Shown here: one piece after another, positions 32,324 to 40,053 of the stretch
Layout of the letters: each line of letters begins with the position of its first letter
Numbering within the stretch: position 1 is the stretch's first letter
Program-made: the position numbers and the translations under genes
DNA from: Myxococcales bacterium
GTDB lineage: Bacteria > Myxococcota_A > Polyangia > Fen-1088
Direction of reading: 5' to 3'
Assembly (NCBI GenBank): GCA_022184915.1
Contig: JAGTJU010000004.1
Location: forward strand, 248,001-312,000
DNA: 64,000 bases
Notes under the pieces: model-generated
The model's input: the letters and a program-made list of their open reading frames with translations, nothing else
What the model was told of the DNA's origin: nothing
The model's database searches: none

Positions 32324-33139
32324 TCAGCCGCATTGCACGTTCGACGTGTGTCGGGCCGTGATCGTCTCTGCCAGTGATTTTCCATCGACGTAGATGGAGA
32401 ATGGGCTTACCCCCAGGGCGCGAAGATCTCTGTGCACGAACGGGGCGCAGCCATTCTCAATTTCAATGTAACCCAGCCTCGCCGTCTCTGAACTGTCAAG
32501 CACAGCAAGCTGCTCATCGAGGGAAGCTCTGTTCTTCCCGTGGAGAGTGAACATCCCCATTTGCGCGACCAGACGGTCGTTCGTCTGTGCAGGGTAAATG
32601 GCCACTGGCCTCTCGTTGTTCACGCTCGCCTCCTGAGAATTGCCTTTTCCATCCATGTCGGCAGGTAGCCAAAGGGCCATATCCTTATCTAGTGGCGAAT
32701 CGTGCGGCATCCAGATCGCTTCGTCATCGTGAAGAAGCTTATTCATCCAACATGGGTCCAGGACCCAGACGCGATGGTCCTCATCGTTGCCGCCACCCTC
32801 CGTGGCAAAGAATAGCGCCACGATGGGGCTGAGGCTCCAGTCGAGAAGACGGTTCGGCAGTCCATGATGTCTTGCAGCGAAGTACCAGTCCCAATCAGCG
32901 TTTGAGTCGAGCTGGTCGAATTGCCTCAAGGCTCGACCTCTCGCCCAAAACTCGTTGAAGGCCCGAGCCTCGTGATACTCGCCTTCTTTGAGCCTGTATG
33001 CAGAAGGGAGTAGGCGGTGAGTTAGCGCCTTGCTGTGCCCCCTAAACCAGACTTGCTTAGGGCCCCATCGCTTGCTCACCTCCAAAGCGGCTTCGACATA
33101 AGTCACAAGTGATGAGACGCGTGCCAATCGTCGTGCCAT
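32324..33139 (-). CDS. FRG-domain protein
   Basis: A 271-residue protein with the FRG (Phe-Arg-Gly) domain: QVWFRGHSKALTHRLLPSAY at the start and YFAARHHGLPNRLLDWSLSP with PIVALFFATE at the core. FRG proteins are common in phage-defence contexts and are thought to act on RNA or nucleotides, but the mechanism is unsettled. Sole gene of cassette f, with its start 18 bases from site f. Confidence 0.85.
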   Translation of the reverse strand: MARRLARVSSLVTYVEAALEVSKRWGPKQVWFRGHSKALTHRLLPSAYRLKEGEYHEARAFNEFWARGRALRQFDQLDSNADWDWYFAARHHGLPNRLLDWSLSPIVALFFATEGGGNDEDHRVWVLDPCWMNKLLHDDEAIWMPHDSPLDKDMALWLPADMDGKGNSQEASVNNERPVAIYPAQTNDRLVAQMGMFTLHGKNRASLDEQLAVLDSSETARLGYIEIENGCAPFVHRDLRALGVSPFSIYVDGKSLAETITARHTSNVQCG

Positions 33140-33156
33140 TCGATTCCTCGCCGTCC

Positions 33157-33290
33157 GTCCAACGTGTTGGCGTTAACTTGCAAAGCCCACTTCGCGAACG
33201 CCCACAGCATCATGGCGCTTGCACCGCGCTGGCGTGTCTAGGTTCTCGAAAGCGCCTGCGGGCTTTGACAAGTTCAACGCTGGGTTGGGC
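33157..33290 (-). repeat. attC f (134 bp)
   Basis: Cores GTCCAAC and GTTGGGC. From the AAC onwards it is identical to site j (36608-36737), because f and j are the attC copies of a duplicated cassette. Confidence 0.93.
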
Positions 33291-33303
33291 GGCTGCATCG
33301 GAA

Positions 33304-33588
33304 TCATGCGGCTGTCTTCACGTTCTCGCGAATGATCCGTGGATGACGAGCCGCGATCCGGAGCAGACCGATTGCAGGGCCCTCCGGATGTCGGCGCCCC
33401 TGTTCCCAGTTGCGCAATGTGTGAACGCTGATTCCCATAGCCTCGGCAAACTGCTGTTGAGTCAACCCAACGAAATGCCTTAGAGCGGACACATCCTCGC
33501 CAGACTCAATCTTCCCGTCCATCAGCCGCTTACGCAGGCGCGCTGATATTGCCCGTGACAACTGCTCGTCCGTTAGCTCATCAATCAT
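33304..33588 (-). CDS. XRE-family antitoxin of a BrnT toxin, copy 1
   Basis: A 94-residue protein from ATG 33588, five bases after the brnT stop. The C-terminal helix-turn-helix FVGLTQQQFAEAMGISVHTL then RNWEQGRRHPEG is XRE/NadS-like. Its product should bind and silence the toxin and repress the operon. Identical to copy 2 at 36751-37035. Confidence 0.85.
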   Translation of the reverse strand: MIDELTDEQLSRAISARLRKRLMDGKIESGEDVSALRHFVGLTQQQFAEAMGISVHTLRNWEQGRRHPEGPAIGLLRIAARHPRIIRENVKTAA

Positions 33589-33592
33589 GTTT

Positions 33593-33880
33593 TCAGCCTC
33601 CTTCCTTGTAACTTCGGTACCGGCTCGCTTCGCGCTTGGTTGCCCAGCGTGCGCTGATGATTCGAATCGTGTCGCCATCTCTCTCAGTATAGACGACGAC
33701 GATAACCCCTCGGATAACTGTGCCTATCGCGATGAATCTGTCCTCGTCCAAAGAGTTCGCGTCATCGAAGATCTCAAGATAATCCTCCCCGCTGGTGAAA
33801 AGCGAACTTGCCTCTTCGAACGACACGCCGTGCTTGGAGCGGTTTGACGCGTCCTTCGCTTCATCCCAGGCAAATCGCAC
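33593..33880 (-). CDS. BrnT-family toxin, copy 1
   Basis: A 95-residue BrnT RNase: FAWDEAKDASNRSKHGVSFE, the DEDRFIAIG strand, VVVYTERDGDTIRIISARWA and the C-terminal YRSYKEGG. The core R-I-I-S-A-R motif is present. BrnT is a RelE-like toxin usually paired with BrnA; here the partner is XRE. Differs from copy 2 by one residue (Thr in AIGTVIRG). Confidence 0.9.
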   Translation of the reverse strand: MRFAWDEAKDASNRSKHGVSFEEASSLFTSGEDYLEIFDDANSLDEDRFIAIGTVIRGVIVVVYTERDGDTIRIISARWATKREASRYRSYKEGG

Positions 33881-33935
33881 TCATGAAGTATAAGCCCACG
33901 GCTTACTAAGTCAATGGCATAGCGCGATGTGGTCC

Positions 33936-34064
33936 GCCCAACGTGAAAAGTTCAGCTGCGGTGCCCAGAGAGGCGCCAAGACCGCATTGTCGCTCGCATC
34001 ACGTTGCGATGTCTAGGATCAAAGTGACGCCCGCGGCACTGTCAGCTGCAACGATCGGTTGGGC
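33936..34064 (-). repeat. attC g (129 bp)
   Basis: Cores GCCCAAC and GTTGGGC. AAAGTTCAGCTGCGGTGCCC on the left is mirrored by GGCACTGTCAGCTGCAACGA on the right. Same subfamily as a and h. Confidence 0.92.
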
Positions 34065-34087
34065 GGCGCTGCTAACGTCGATGCAAA

Positions 34088-34951
34088 TCAGTCGATGGCG
34101 AAGGCCTGAGAAATCCAGGTCTCGCGAATCATCTTGTCATGCCTGTACCGGGGAACCTGCGGCAAGGACAGCACCGTCGATATGGGCTGTGAGTGGGGGC
34201 CAATCAGGATCCCAGCAGGACAGTTGCGAATGTGGTTCCCGGTGTAGGTTGCGCCATTGTTCGACACCACAATCGAATCCGGACGGATCAAGAGCTCGAC
34301 ACCGTTTCGCAACAGCCTTCCTCTACTTATCACGATGCGATGTGGAGGCTCGAAAACAATGTCAACGAGGATCTTTCTGTGCGCTTCTCGAACGACGAGG
34401 TTTTGACCCACCATCTGAATGTCCCAAGGTGAAGTGCTCTGGACCAACTGGTTGTCGTGAATCTGCAAAATCAGTTCGTTGTTTTCGTCGAAGAGATTGA
34501 GAAAAAGGCCAATCCGACCCTGGCTGAAACTGAACGCAAGCAAGGGGGTATCATCGATCGAAATAGGCAACAAAATTGACGGATCAGCTGAGAAGGTTGC
34601 ACCAAAGGAGTTGCCGCCGATCAGCACCTGGCATTCTTTTCCGGAAAAGTGAAAATCGTAGGTTTTTGAGACGCCGGTGCGAAGGTTGTAGGGAGAGCGG
34701 TTCGCCTCTTCAACCTGCTCAGCAGGAAGCAGGCCGGTACCCTTCTCGTGGTGATGAAGGCGGCATAGCAATGTAATTTCGTCCGGAGCGTGCCTCTTGA
34801 CATTTGCCCAGCCGAGAAGATGGTCGTACTCGTAGAGGGGCATACCGCAAACTACACAACCAAATCCGCATCGCTGGCGGACTTCTCTTTGCATGCGCTG
34901 AGGAATATTTCGTGAGGAGGGAGATTCTTCGACTTCAGCCATGTTTCCCAT
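34088..34951 (-). CDS. HNH endonuclease
   Basis: A 287-residue protein. The N-terminal HNH motif: RCGFGCVVCGMPLYEYDHLL, then ITLLCRLHHHEKG (Cys pairs for zinc, DH and HHH for catalysis). The C-terminal 200 residues are beta-rich (LIRPDSIVVSNNGATYTGN), probably for recognition or partner binding. Likely a defence nuclease; target unknown. Sole gene of its cassette. Confidence 0.85.
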   Translation of the reverse strand: MGNMAEVEESPSSRNIPQRMQREVRQRCGFGCVVCGMPLYEYDHLLGWANVKRHAPDEITLLCRLHHHEKGTGLLPAEQVEEANRSPYNLRTGVSKTYDFHFSGKECQVLIGGNSFGATFSADPSILLPISIDDTPLLAFSFSQGRIGLFLNLFDENNELILQIHDNQLVQSTSPWDIQMVGQNLVVREAHRKILVDIVFEPPHRIVISRGRLLRNGVELLIRPDSIVVSNNGATYTGNHIRNCPAGILIGPHSQPISTVLSLPQVPRYRHDKMIRETWISQAFAID

Positions 34952-34961
34952 CTATTCGTCC

Positions 34962-35090
34962 GCCCAACGTGCAAAGTTCAGCTGCGAGGCCCACCGATGC
35001 CCCAAGACCGCATTGTCGCTCGCGCATCAATGCCATGTCTAGGATCAAAATGACGCTTGCGGCATCGGCAGCTGCAACGATCGGTTAGCC
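34962..35090 (-). repeat. attC h (129 bp)
   Basis: Cores GCCCAAC and GTTAGCC; very similar to g throughout. The right core exactly complements site i's GGCTAAC. Confidence 0.92.
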
Positions 35091-35103
35091 GGCGAATTCT
35101 CGA

Positions 35104-35838
35104 TCAAGCCAGGATTCTCACAAACTGCTCCAGGGCGGGAACGCTCAGTGGTGGGATCGGCTTAGAACAGATTGACGGATCTGCGAGCCATCCAACCCTG
35201 ACCTCGCCCTGCGTCTGGAACTTAGTGCGCTTCGTGTACCATCTGTCATGGAGCCCCATTGCGTGGTCTAAGATCTTGTAGAGCGGGCGCCCCGGAGGTA
35301 AGTGGTCAGGACCGTCGATGCTGGGATCGTAGATCACCCTTTTAAACACGGGTCCATCGACGTCCGGCACGCGCGCAAGAAGCGCTTGGTGGATTGAAGC
35401 AATCGCAGGTTCTGCCTCGATTTGAACCCACGTATCGTATTCGGGCGGCAATCCTTCGGGAGGAATGCCTGCTGAGATCGAGGCACAGAATACCAACCGC
35501 CGGTCATCTACCGTGCGCAGTCGCGACCCAACCGCCGGCGGGTTGCCCCGAGAAATCATCGCTAGCATCGGTGACCCTGTCACCAAATCTTCGGTCACCT
35601 CACACACCTCCAAGCCTTCGTGTGGATCAACGATCATTCCGGAATCATCCTTGATCGTTCGATAGTAGAAGAGGCTGCCAATCTTCACGGATCCTTGAAC
35701 AAACTCAAGGGCCCAGCGCCTTTCCATTTTCTTATAGATGAACTGAGGGATTGGATCCGAAACCAAGCTCGGGTGTTCGGTAGCGCCGGTTGGGACATTG
35801 AGGTAGTTGGCTCTGTGCACGCTCATTTGTCCTTGCAT
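35104..35838 (-). CDS. Cassette-encoded protein of unknown family
   Basis: A 244-residue soluble protein. Readable features are FIYKKMERRWALEFVQGSVK and IGSLFYYRTIKDDSGMIVDP, reminiscent of proteins whose N-terminus reads Y-K-Y-x-A-L-x-L-x-G-x-I-K-x-S (DUF2971-like). The acidic loop DPHEGLEVCEVTEDLVTG and a Pro-rich centre follow. No catalytic motif is certain. Sole cargo of cassette i, with good coding character and full length. Confidence 0.65.
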   Translation of the reverse strand: MQGQMSVHRANYLNVPTGATEHPSLVSDPIPQFIYKKMERRWALEFVQGSVKIGSLFYYRTIKDDSGMIVDPHEGLEVCEVTEDLVTGSPMLAMISRGNPPAVGSRLRTVDDRRLVFCASISAGIPPEGLPPEYDTWVQIEAEPAIASIHQALLARVPDVDGPVFKRVIYDPSIDGPDHLPPGRPLYKILDHAMGLHDRWYTKRTKFQTQGEVRVGWLADPSICSKPIPPLSVPALEQFVRILA

Positions 35839-35865
35839 CTCCCCCGAGTCGCTATTGCTCAGTCC

Positions 35866-35998
35866 GGCTAACGTGGTTGGCGTTAAGCTGCAGTGCCCGC
35901 CAACGCCTCAGGACCGCATTGTCGCTTGCGTCCCGCCAGCGTGTTTAGGTTCAAGAAGAATGCCCGTGGCACTGTCAGCCTTCAACGCCCGGTTATGC
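35866..35998 (-). repeat. attC i (133 bp)
   Basis: Cores GGCTAAC and GTTATGC. Left GTTGGCGTTAAGCTGCAGTG, right GTGGCACTGTCAGCCTTCAA. The BrnA stop (35993) lies in its right core. Complementary to j (GCATAAC). Confidence 0.92.
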
Positions 35999-36268
35999 CG
36001 CCTTCACCGGTCGCTTCTTGGCTCGCTGGAGCTCCTCCCGCACAACCCGTCTCAGTACCTTCTCGACTGACCCGCTCGCACCAGCCATATGCGAACGTAG
36101 GGCTTCATTGATCATCGACTGATAATTGCCACCACCCGCGACGTCTGCTTGCTCTCGAAACCAGTCAAGAATGTCGTCATCAATGCGGATAGTTATCCTG
36201 GTTTTTCCCGGAGACTGTGCGACGACAGGCCCACGCTTCGCTTGGCTAAAATCGTAGTTCTTTTTCAT
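35993..36268 (-). CDS. brnA: BrnA antitoxin
   Basis: A 91-residue CopG/BrnA antitoxin from ATG 36268: KTRITIRIDDDILDWFREQA then GGGNYQSMINEALRSHMAG is the ribbon-helix-helix, preceded by a toxin-binding N-terminus (FSQAKRGPVV). Overlaps the brnT stop by ATGA. Ends in attC i. Confidence 0.9.
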   Translation of the reverse strand: MKKNYDFSQAKRGPVVAQSPGKTRITIRIDDDILDWFREQADVAGGGNYQSMINEALRSHMAGASGSVEKVLRRVVREELQRAKKRPVKAA

Positions 36269-36534
36269 TTGTCCACCTCGTATTGTGTTCGCTCGCTTTG
36301 GGTGGCCTTTCGAGCTGAGATTAGGCGAAACCGTCCGCCACGTGGCGTCCACGACACCACCAGGATGCGCCCGAGTGAGTCCATCCCCAACGTTACGAAT
36401 CTCTCTTCTCTGGGGTGGGGGTCGTCCCGAGTTAGGGCGAGCGGATCCTCAAGGACTGCCACCGCATCGGCGAAGTCAACCTTGTGCTTTACAAGGTTGT
36501 CGCGGCGTTTCTTGGGGTCCCATTCGAAGGTCAC
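36265..36534 (-). CDS. brnT: BrnT toxin
   Basis: An 89-residue BrnT: TFEWDPKKRRDNLVKHKVDF, EERFVTLGMDSLGRILVVSW and FRLISARKATQSERTQYE. The GTG at 36534 is used. The ATG at 36570 would place the palindromic operator 36545-36564 inside the gene, and the resulting protein would be longer than the usual 85-95 residues. Confidence 0.88.
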   Translation of the reverse strand: MTFEWDPKKRRDNLVKHKVDFADAVAVLEDPLALTRDDPHPREERFVTLGMDSLGRILVVSWTPRGGRFRLISARKATQSERTQYEVDK

Positions 36535-36544
36535 TGCTGTAAGT

Positions 36545-36564
36545 GTATGCACAGTTGTGCATAC
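36545..36564. promoter_or_regulatory. Palindromic operator of brnTA
   Basis: GTATGCACA and TGTGCATAC are perfect 9-base arms with a 2-base centre, 11 bases upstream of the brnT GTG. BrnTA complexes repress their own promoter (known for the family). Confidence 0.75.
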
Positions 36565-36603
36565 GTGCAAGTCCCGTTTGGAGAGTTACTCGCTTGGCGG
36601 TCG

Positions 36604-36737
36604 GCATAACGTGTTGGCGTTAACTTGCAAAGCCCACTTCGCGAACGCCCACAGCATCATGGCGCTTGCACCGCGCTGGCGTGTCTAGGTTCTCGAAAGC
36701 GCCTGCGGGCTTTGACAAGTTCAACGCTGGGTTGGGC
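36604..36737 (-). repeat. attC j (134 bp)
   Basis: Cores GCATAAC and GTTGGGC. Identical to site f except for the outer four bases of the left core, which belong to the neighbouring cassette. Confidence 0.93.
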
Positions 36738-36750
36738 GGCTGCATCGGAA

Positions 36751-37035
36751 TCATGCGGCTGTCTTCACGTTCTCGCGAATGATCCGTGGATGACGAGCCG
36801 CGATCCGGAGCAGACCGATTGCAGGGCCCTCCGGATGTCGGCGCCCCTGTTCCCAGTTGCGCAATGTGTGAACGCTGATTCCCATAGCCTCGGCAAACTG
36901 CTGTTGAGTCAACCCAACGAAATGCCTTAGAGCGGACACATCCTCGCCAGACTCAATCTTCCCGTCCATCAGCCGCTTACGCAGGCGCGCTGATATTGCC
37001 CGTGACAACTGCTCGTCCGTTAGCTCATCAATCAT
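36751..37035 (-). CDS. XRE-family antitoxin of a BrnT toxin, copy 2
   Basis: Identical in sequence to the 33304-33588 gene (94 residues; XRE helix-turn-helix in LTQQQFAEAMGISVHTLRNW). It follows brnT by four bases between stop and ATG. Part of the first cassette of the array. Confidence 0.85.
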   Translation of the reverse strand: MIDELTDEQLSRAISARLRKRLMDGKIESGEDVSALRHFVGLTQQQFAEAMGISVHTLRNWEQGRRHPEGPAIGLLRIAARHPRIIRENVKTAA

Positions 37036-37039
37036 GTTT

Positions 37040-37327
37040 TCAGCCTCCTTCCTTGTAACTTCGGTACCGGCTCGCTTCGCGCTTGGTTGCCCAGCGTGCG
37101 CTGATGATTCGAATCGTGTCGCCATCTCTCTCAGTATAGACGACGACGATAACCCCTCGGATAACTGGGCCTATCGCGATGAATCTGTCCTCGTCCAAAG
37201 AGTTCGCGTCATCGAAGATCTCAAGATAATCCTCCCCGCTGGTGAAAAGCGAACTTGCCTCTTCGAACGACACGCCGTGCTTGGAGCGGTTTGACGCGTC
37301 CTTCGCTTCATCCCAGGCAAATCGCAC
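37040..37327 (-). CDS. BrnT-family toxin, copy 2
   Basis: A 95-residue toxin differing from copy 1 only by Pro for Thr (AIGPVIRG), from one base change (T to G on the plus strand at 37169, offset 3447 from copy 1). Both copies look intact. Confidence 0.9.
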   Translation of the reverse strand: MRFAWDEAKDASNRSKHGVSFEEASSLFTSGEDYLEIFDDANSLDEDRFIAIGPVIRGVIVVVYTERDGDTIRIISARWATKREASRYRSYKEGG

Positions 37328-37382
37328 TCATGAAGTATAAGCCCACGGCTTACTAAGTCAATGGCATAGCGCGATGTGGTCC

Positions 37383-37389
37383 GCCCAAC
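37383..37389 (-). other. Right end of the array: terminal recombination core
   Basis: GCCCAAC on the plus strand is GTTGGGC on the cassette strand, the crossover core at which the first cassette is joined. What follows (37390 on) is unlike any attC arm, as expected for an attI-like or secondary site. An inverted repeat CTGGCTCG/CGAGCCAG (37400-37407, 37424-37431) sits directly beside it. Confidence 0.6.
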
Positions 37390-37394
37390 GTGAA

Positions 37395-38095
37395 TTGTAC
37401 TGGCTCGGTATGATATCTCCCTGCGAGCCAGTCTGGAATAAAGCAAAGCGCCCGCCTCCAAAACTCTGAATCCGTTGAACGTTTCCGTAGGCCACCTGGA
37501 ATACTCCAGAACCGCAATAAGGTGCAGGCCCCCGGCGGCAGCAGCGGAGCGAACCAGGGCGGCATCGCCCGGTGGGTAGGGGCGTGTGGGACCTTTCCAC
37601 GCCCCAGTGTTCAGCAGGGCGCGCTCTGCGCGCAGGGGCGCCCCGGCTCGTCCACAACGACGCCGAACCTCGTGCAGGGCGTGTCCGGGGCGGAGGGATC
37701 GTAGCCAGCCCCTGCACGTCGGCCTCATGTGGCTCTCCCTGCCGACTGGAAGAGCCGTGCCGCGGCCTTCGCGTTTCCTCTTGCCGTGCCAGGGCCTCCG
37801 CGGTATTCGTTTTGTGATGTCACGCCTTCCAGCCCGCTCAGCAGCAGCCGCCGCCCGTTTGGGCCGGGTAGCCTGCGTGCGCGGAAGGTAATCGCGCCTT
37901 CGCCGCTCGGCACCCGGCGCTGTCAGGTGGGCCTGTGTCTGGGGCACCGACCTTGGTCGTGTGGCCAGGCCTTGGTCTCGTAATCCGGGCCCTTGCGGCC
38001 TCGGCTGCGGAGTGACTCCGCTCGCCACCAGGCTGCCCTCGCGGCGGCCAAACGAGAACGTTTTTCACGAGTACGTGCCCGCGGTGTCGGCGCAC
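37395..38095. other. Gene-free flank next to the array
   Basis: No reading frame here resembles a tyrosine recombinase or any other family on either strand; the frames are Arg/Pro/Ala-rich antisense type. This is where an integrase gene would be expected, divergent from the cassettes. I see the inverted repeat at 37400-37431 and otherwise nothing I can name. Confidence 0.5.
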
Positions 38096-39187
38096 GTGAC
38101 CTTCCAGGGCTTTCCAGTGAATCACTATGGACATCTCGAACCGTTCGGGTTCGACAACTTCTTCTCTGCTCAGTTCGCATCGATCTCCGCTCCTTCGCTT
38201 TGCCCGGCCCGGGTTGCCTCGGATGGCAAGGAGACCTTTGAACTGTTGGGTGTGCCCGTGCACACGAGCACGCTTTCGGGGCGGCTCCGCTTCCAGGCGG
38301 CGGACGGCGAACGGCCCGTCGTGGGGGATTGGGTTGCGGTCGCGGTAGCGGGCGATCACGCGTTGATTCATCACGTGTTGCCTCGGCGCACCGAGATCGT
38401 TCGGCGCGCGGCGGGCAGCCAAGGGCGGCGGCACATCGTGGCCGCCAACGTCGATCACCTCTTCTTCGTGACCTCGGCCACGGGCGACTTCAACGTGCGG
38501 CGGATCGAGCGGTATCTCATGTTGGCGTTTGCAAGCCGGGCGCGGCCGGTGTTGGTGCTCAACAAGGCAGACTTGGTAACCGATCCGCAGCCGCTCGTGA
38601 CGAGCTTGCAGGCCGTGGCTCCGGGGGTCGACGTGCACGCCGTCAGCGCACACGCGGGGCGGGGATTGGGGGCACTTCAGGCCTACCTTGGTTGCGGGCA
38701 AACTGTGGCGATGCTGGGCTCTTCGGGGGTGGGCAAGTCGTCTCTCATCAACAGCTTGCTCGGCGAAAGGTGGATGCCCGAGGCGCAGGTGCGTGAGGGC
38801 GACGGTAAGGGCCGGCATACCACCACCCACCGGCAGCTCGTGCTCCGGCAGCAGGGCGGCTTGCTGCTCGACAATCCCGGACTGCGTGAGGTGGGGTTGG
38901 TGAGGGGGCAGGGCGTTCTGGACGACGTCTTCGTCGATGTGGCCCGGGAGGCCCTCCGCTGCCGCTTTCGTGATTGCCGGCATAGGGGCGAGCCCGGATG
39001 TGCCGTGGAGCAGGCGGTCGAAGAGGGGCGGTTGGACCCGGGCCGCTTCGAGAGTCATCGCCGGCTCGAAGACGAGATCGCCAGCGCGACACGTCGGCAA
39101 ACGGGGGCGCCGGCGAAGCGGCGCTGGAAGTCCGCGCACAAGGCCATGCGGGCGTTCTCGAAGCTGAATCCCAAGCGCGAGAGCTGA
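38096..39187 (+). CDS. rsgA: Ribosome small-subunit-dependent GTPase A
   Basis: A 363-residue circularly permuted GTPase. The OB-fold start has HLEPFGFDNFFSAQF; G4 VLNKADL precedes G1 GSSGVGKSS and G3 LLDNPGLR; the zinc finger is CRFRDCRHRGEPGC. RsgA helps mature the 30S subunit. The start is uncertain: the open frame begins at 37961, but the first 45 residues look non-coding, so the GTG at 38096 is preferred. Borders the array's right flank. Confidence 0.9.
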   Translation: MTFQGFPVNHYGHLEPFGFDNFFSAQFASISAPSLCPARVASDGKETFELLGVPVHTSTLSGRLRFQAADGERPVVGDWVAVAVAGDHALIHHVLPRRTEIVRRAAGSQGRRHIVAANVDHLFFVTSATGDFNVRRIERYLMLAFASRARPVLVLNKADLVTDPQPLVTSLQAVAPGVDVHAVSAHAGRGLGALQAYLGCGQTVAMLGSSGVGKSSLINSLLGERWMPEAQVREGDGKGRHTTTHRQLVLRQQGGLLLDNPGLREVGLVRGQGVLDDVFVDVAREALRCRFRDCRHRGEPGCAVEQAVEEGRLDPGRFESHRRLEDEIASATRRQTGAPAKRRWKSAHKAMRAFSKLNPKRES

Positions 39188-39320
39188 AACGGGAAGAGGC
39201 GGCGCCCGACTCTGAGCCGAGGCCTCAGGGCCGCGCGCCGCCCATTTTTCCGCCAGGTCTCTGCGATCGCGGATCGAGACGGAAGGAAGGTACCGCCGTC
39301 GTGGTAGCCTGCGCTACGGC

Positions 39321-39800
39321 ATGGAGATCATCGAAGCAAACCTCGATCACCCTGAACACGCGGCGGCCATCGTGGCGATGACGGATGTTTACGCCCGGGA
39401 TGGCATGGGCAGCGGTGCGCCTCTTGCGGCCGACGTGCGCGCGCGGCTCGTACCGGGGCTGCGCGCGCACCCCACAACGCTGGTGTTCCTTGCCTACGAT
39501 AATGGTCAGCCCATCGGTATCGCCACCTGCTTTCGGGGCTTCTCCACCTTTGCGGCACGCACGCTCATCAACATCCACGACCTGGCGGTGGTCCCCGGGT
39601 ACAGGGGGCATGGGGTGGGTAAAGCGCTTCTTGCGGCCGTCGCGACGAAGGCCCGCGCCCTCGGCTGCGTCAAGCTGACCCTCGAGGTGCAAGAGAACAA
39701 CCGCCGGGCGCGCAGGGTCTACGAGGGCGCAGGCTTCGCGCAGGCGGTCTGCGGCGACGAAAACGGCGGCTCGCTGTTCTATACGAAACCGCTGGATTGA
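39321..39800 (+). CDS. GNAT-family N-acetyltransferase
   Basis: A 159-residue GNAT fold. The acetyl-CoA-binding motif A is IHDLAVVPGYRGHGVGKALL (the R-G-H-G-V-G loop), and motif B is LEVQENNRRARRVYEGAGF. Substrate not predictable. Plus strand, 133 bp after rsgA. Confidence 0.88.
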   Translation: MEIIEANLDHPEHAAAIVAMTDVYARDGMGSGAPLAADVRARLVPGLRAHPTTLVFLAYDNGQPIGIATCFRGFSTFAARTLINIHDLAVVPGYRGHGVGKALLAAVATKARALGCVKLTLEVQENNRRARRVYEGAGFAQAVCGDENGGSLFYTKPLD

Positions 39801-39852
39801 TCTGCAGGTCCGCCGGAAGGGCCGGGGCGAGAGGGCTTGCAGGGGCGTGAAG

Positions 39853-39875
39853 GGGCTCCCCTGAGTGGGGAGCCC
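39853..39875. terminator. Strong hairpin between convergent genes
   Basis: GGGCTCCCC-TGAGT-GGGGAGCCC, a perfect 9-bp stem with a 5-base loop between the GNAT gene and minus-strand genes. There is no T run, so it may stop transcription from either side only partly. Confidence 0.5.
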
Positions 39876-39881
39876 GTCCGC

Positions 39882-40010
39882 TCAGGGCACCGTCGAGCAG
39901 TTGATCTCGCAGGCGTAGAGCCCGTAGCAAGCATACGTCGTGGGATTGGTCTTCGTGCAGCCTGTTGCCCACGAAGAGCCGTCGTTGGACAACAAGCAAA
40001 CAGCGGGTCG
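39882..40010 (-). pseudogene. C-terminal fragment of a Cys-rich secreted protein
   Basis: The minus frame ending at TGA 39884-39882 reads VCLLSNDGSSWATGCTKTNP then TTYACYGLYACEINCSTVP. Five evenly spaced cysteines and Thr/Tyr/Asn content differ from random GC-rich frames and resemble ends of delta-group extracellular proteins. No start is seen. Downstream of the SnoaL-like gene on the same strand. Confidence 0.35.
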
Positions 40011-40053
40011 TAAGGCTCGATCTGCTGTTACCCTTACACGCCCGACAGTCCTG

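Larger units (their letters stand above)
17693..37389 (-). mobile_element. Integron gene-cassette array without a visible integrase (CALIN)
   Basis: Ten attC sites and one terminal core site are spread over about 19.7 kb. Each attC has an RYYYAAC-like left core, a long imperfect palindrome of 60 or 127-136 bases, and a GTTRRRY-like right core. The right core of one site and the left core of the next are complementary, exactly for most pairs: GTTCGGC/GCCGAAC, GTTAGGC/GCCTAAC, GTTATCC/GGATAAC, GTTGGAC/GTCCAAC, GTTGGGC/GCCCAAC (three times), GTTAGCC/GGCTAAC, GTTATGC/GCATAAC. The pairs a-b0 and d-e each have one mismatch. From b0 rightward every cassette gene is on the minus strand and ends near the left site; the lipoprotein gene between a and b0 is on the plus strand. 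Cassette orientation is therefore leftward, and the array would start at its right end (37389). Between a and b transposons and relics interrupt it. Confidence 0.9.

Noticed and set aside
37171-38028. Long minus-strand frame over the array's right edge, considered as a displaced integrase or gene
   Set aside because: It overlaps brnT in another frame, is Arg/Pro-rich, and shows none of the tyrosine-recombinase R..H.R..Y boxes.
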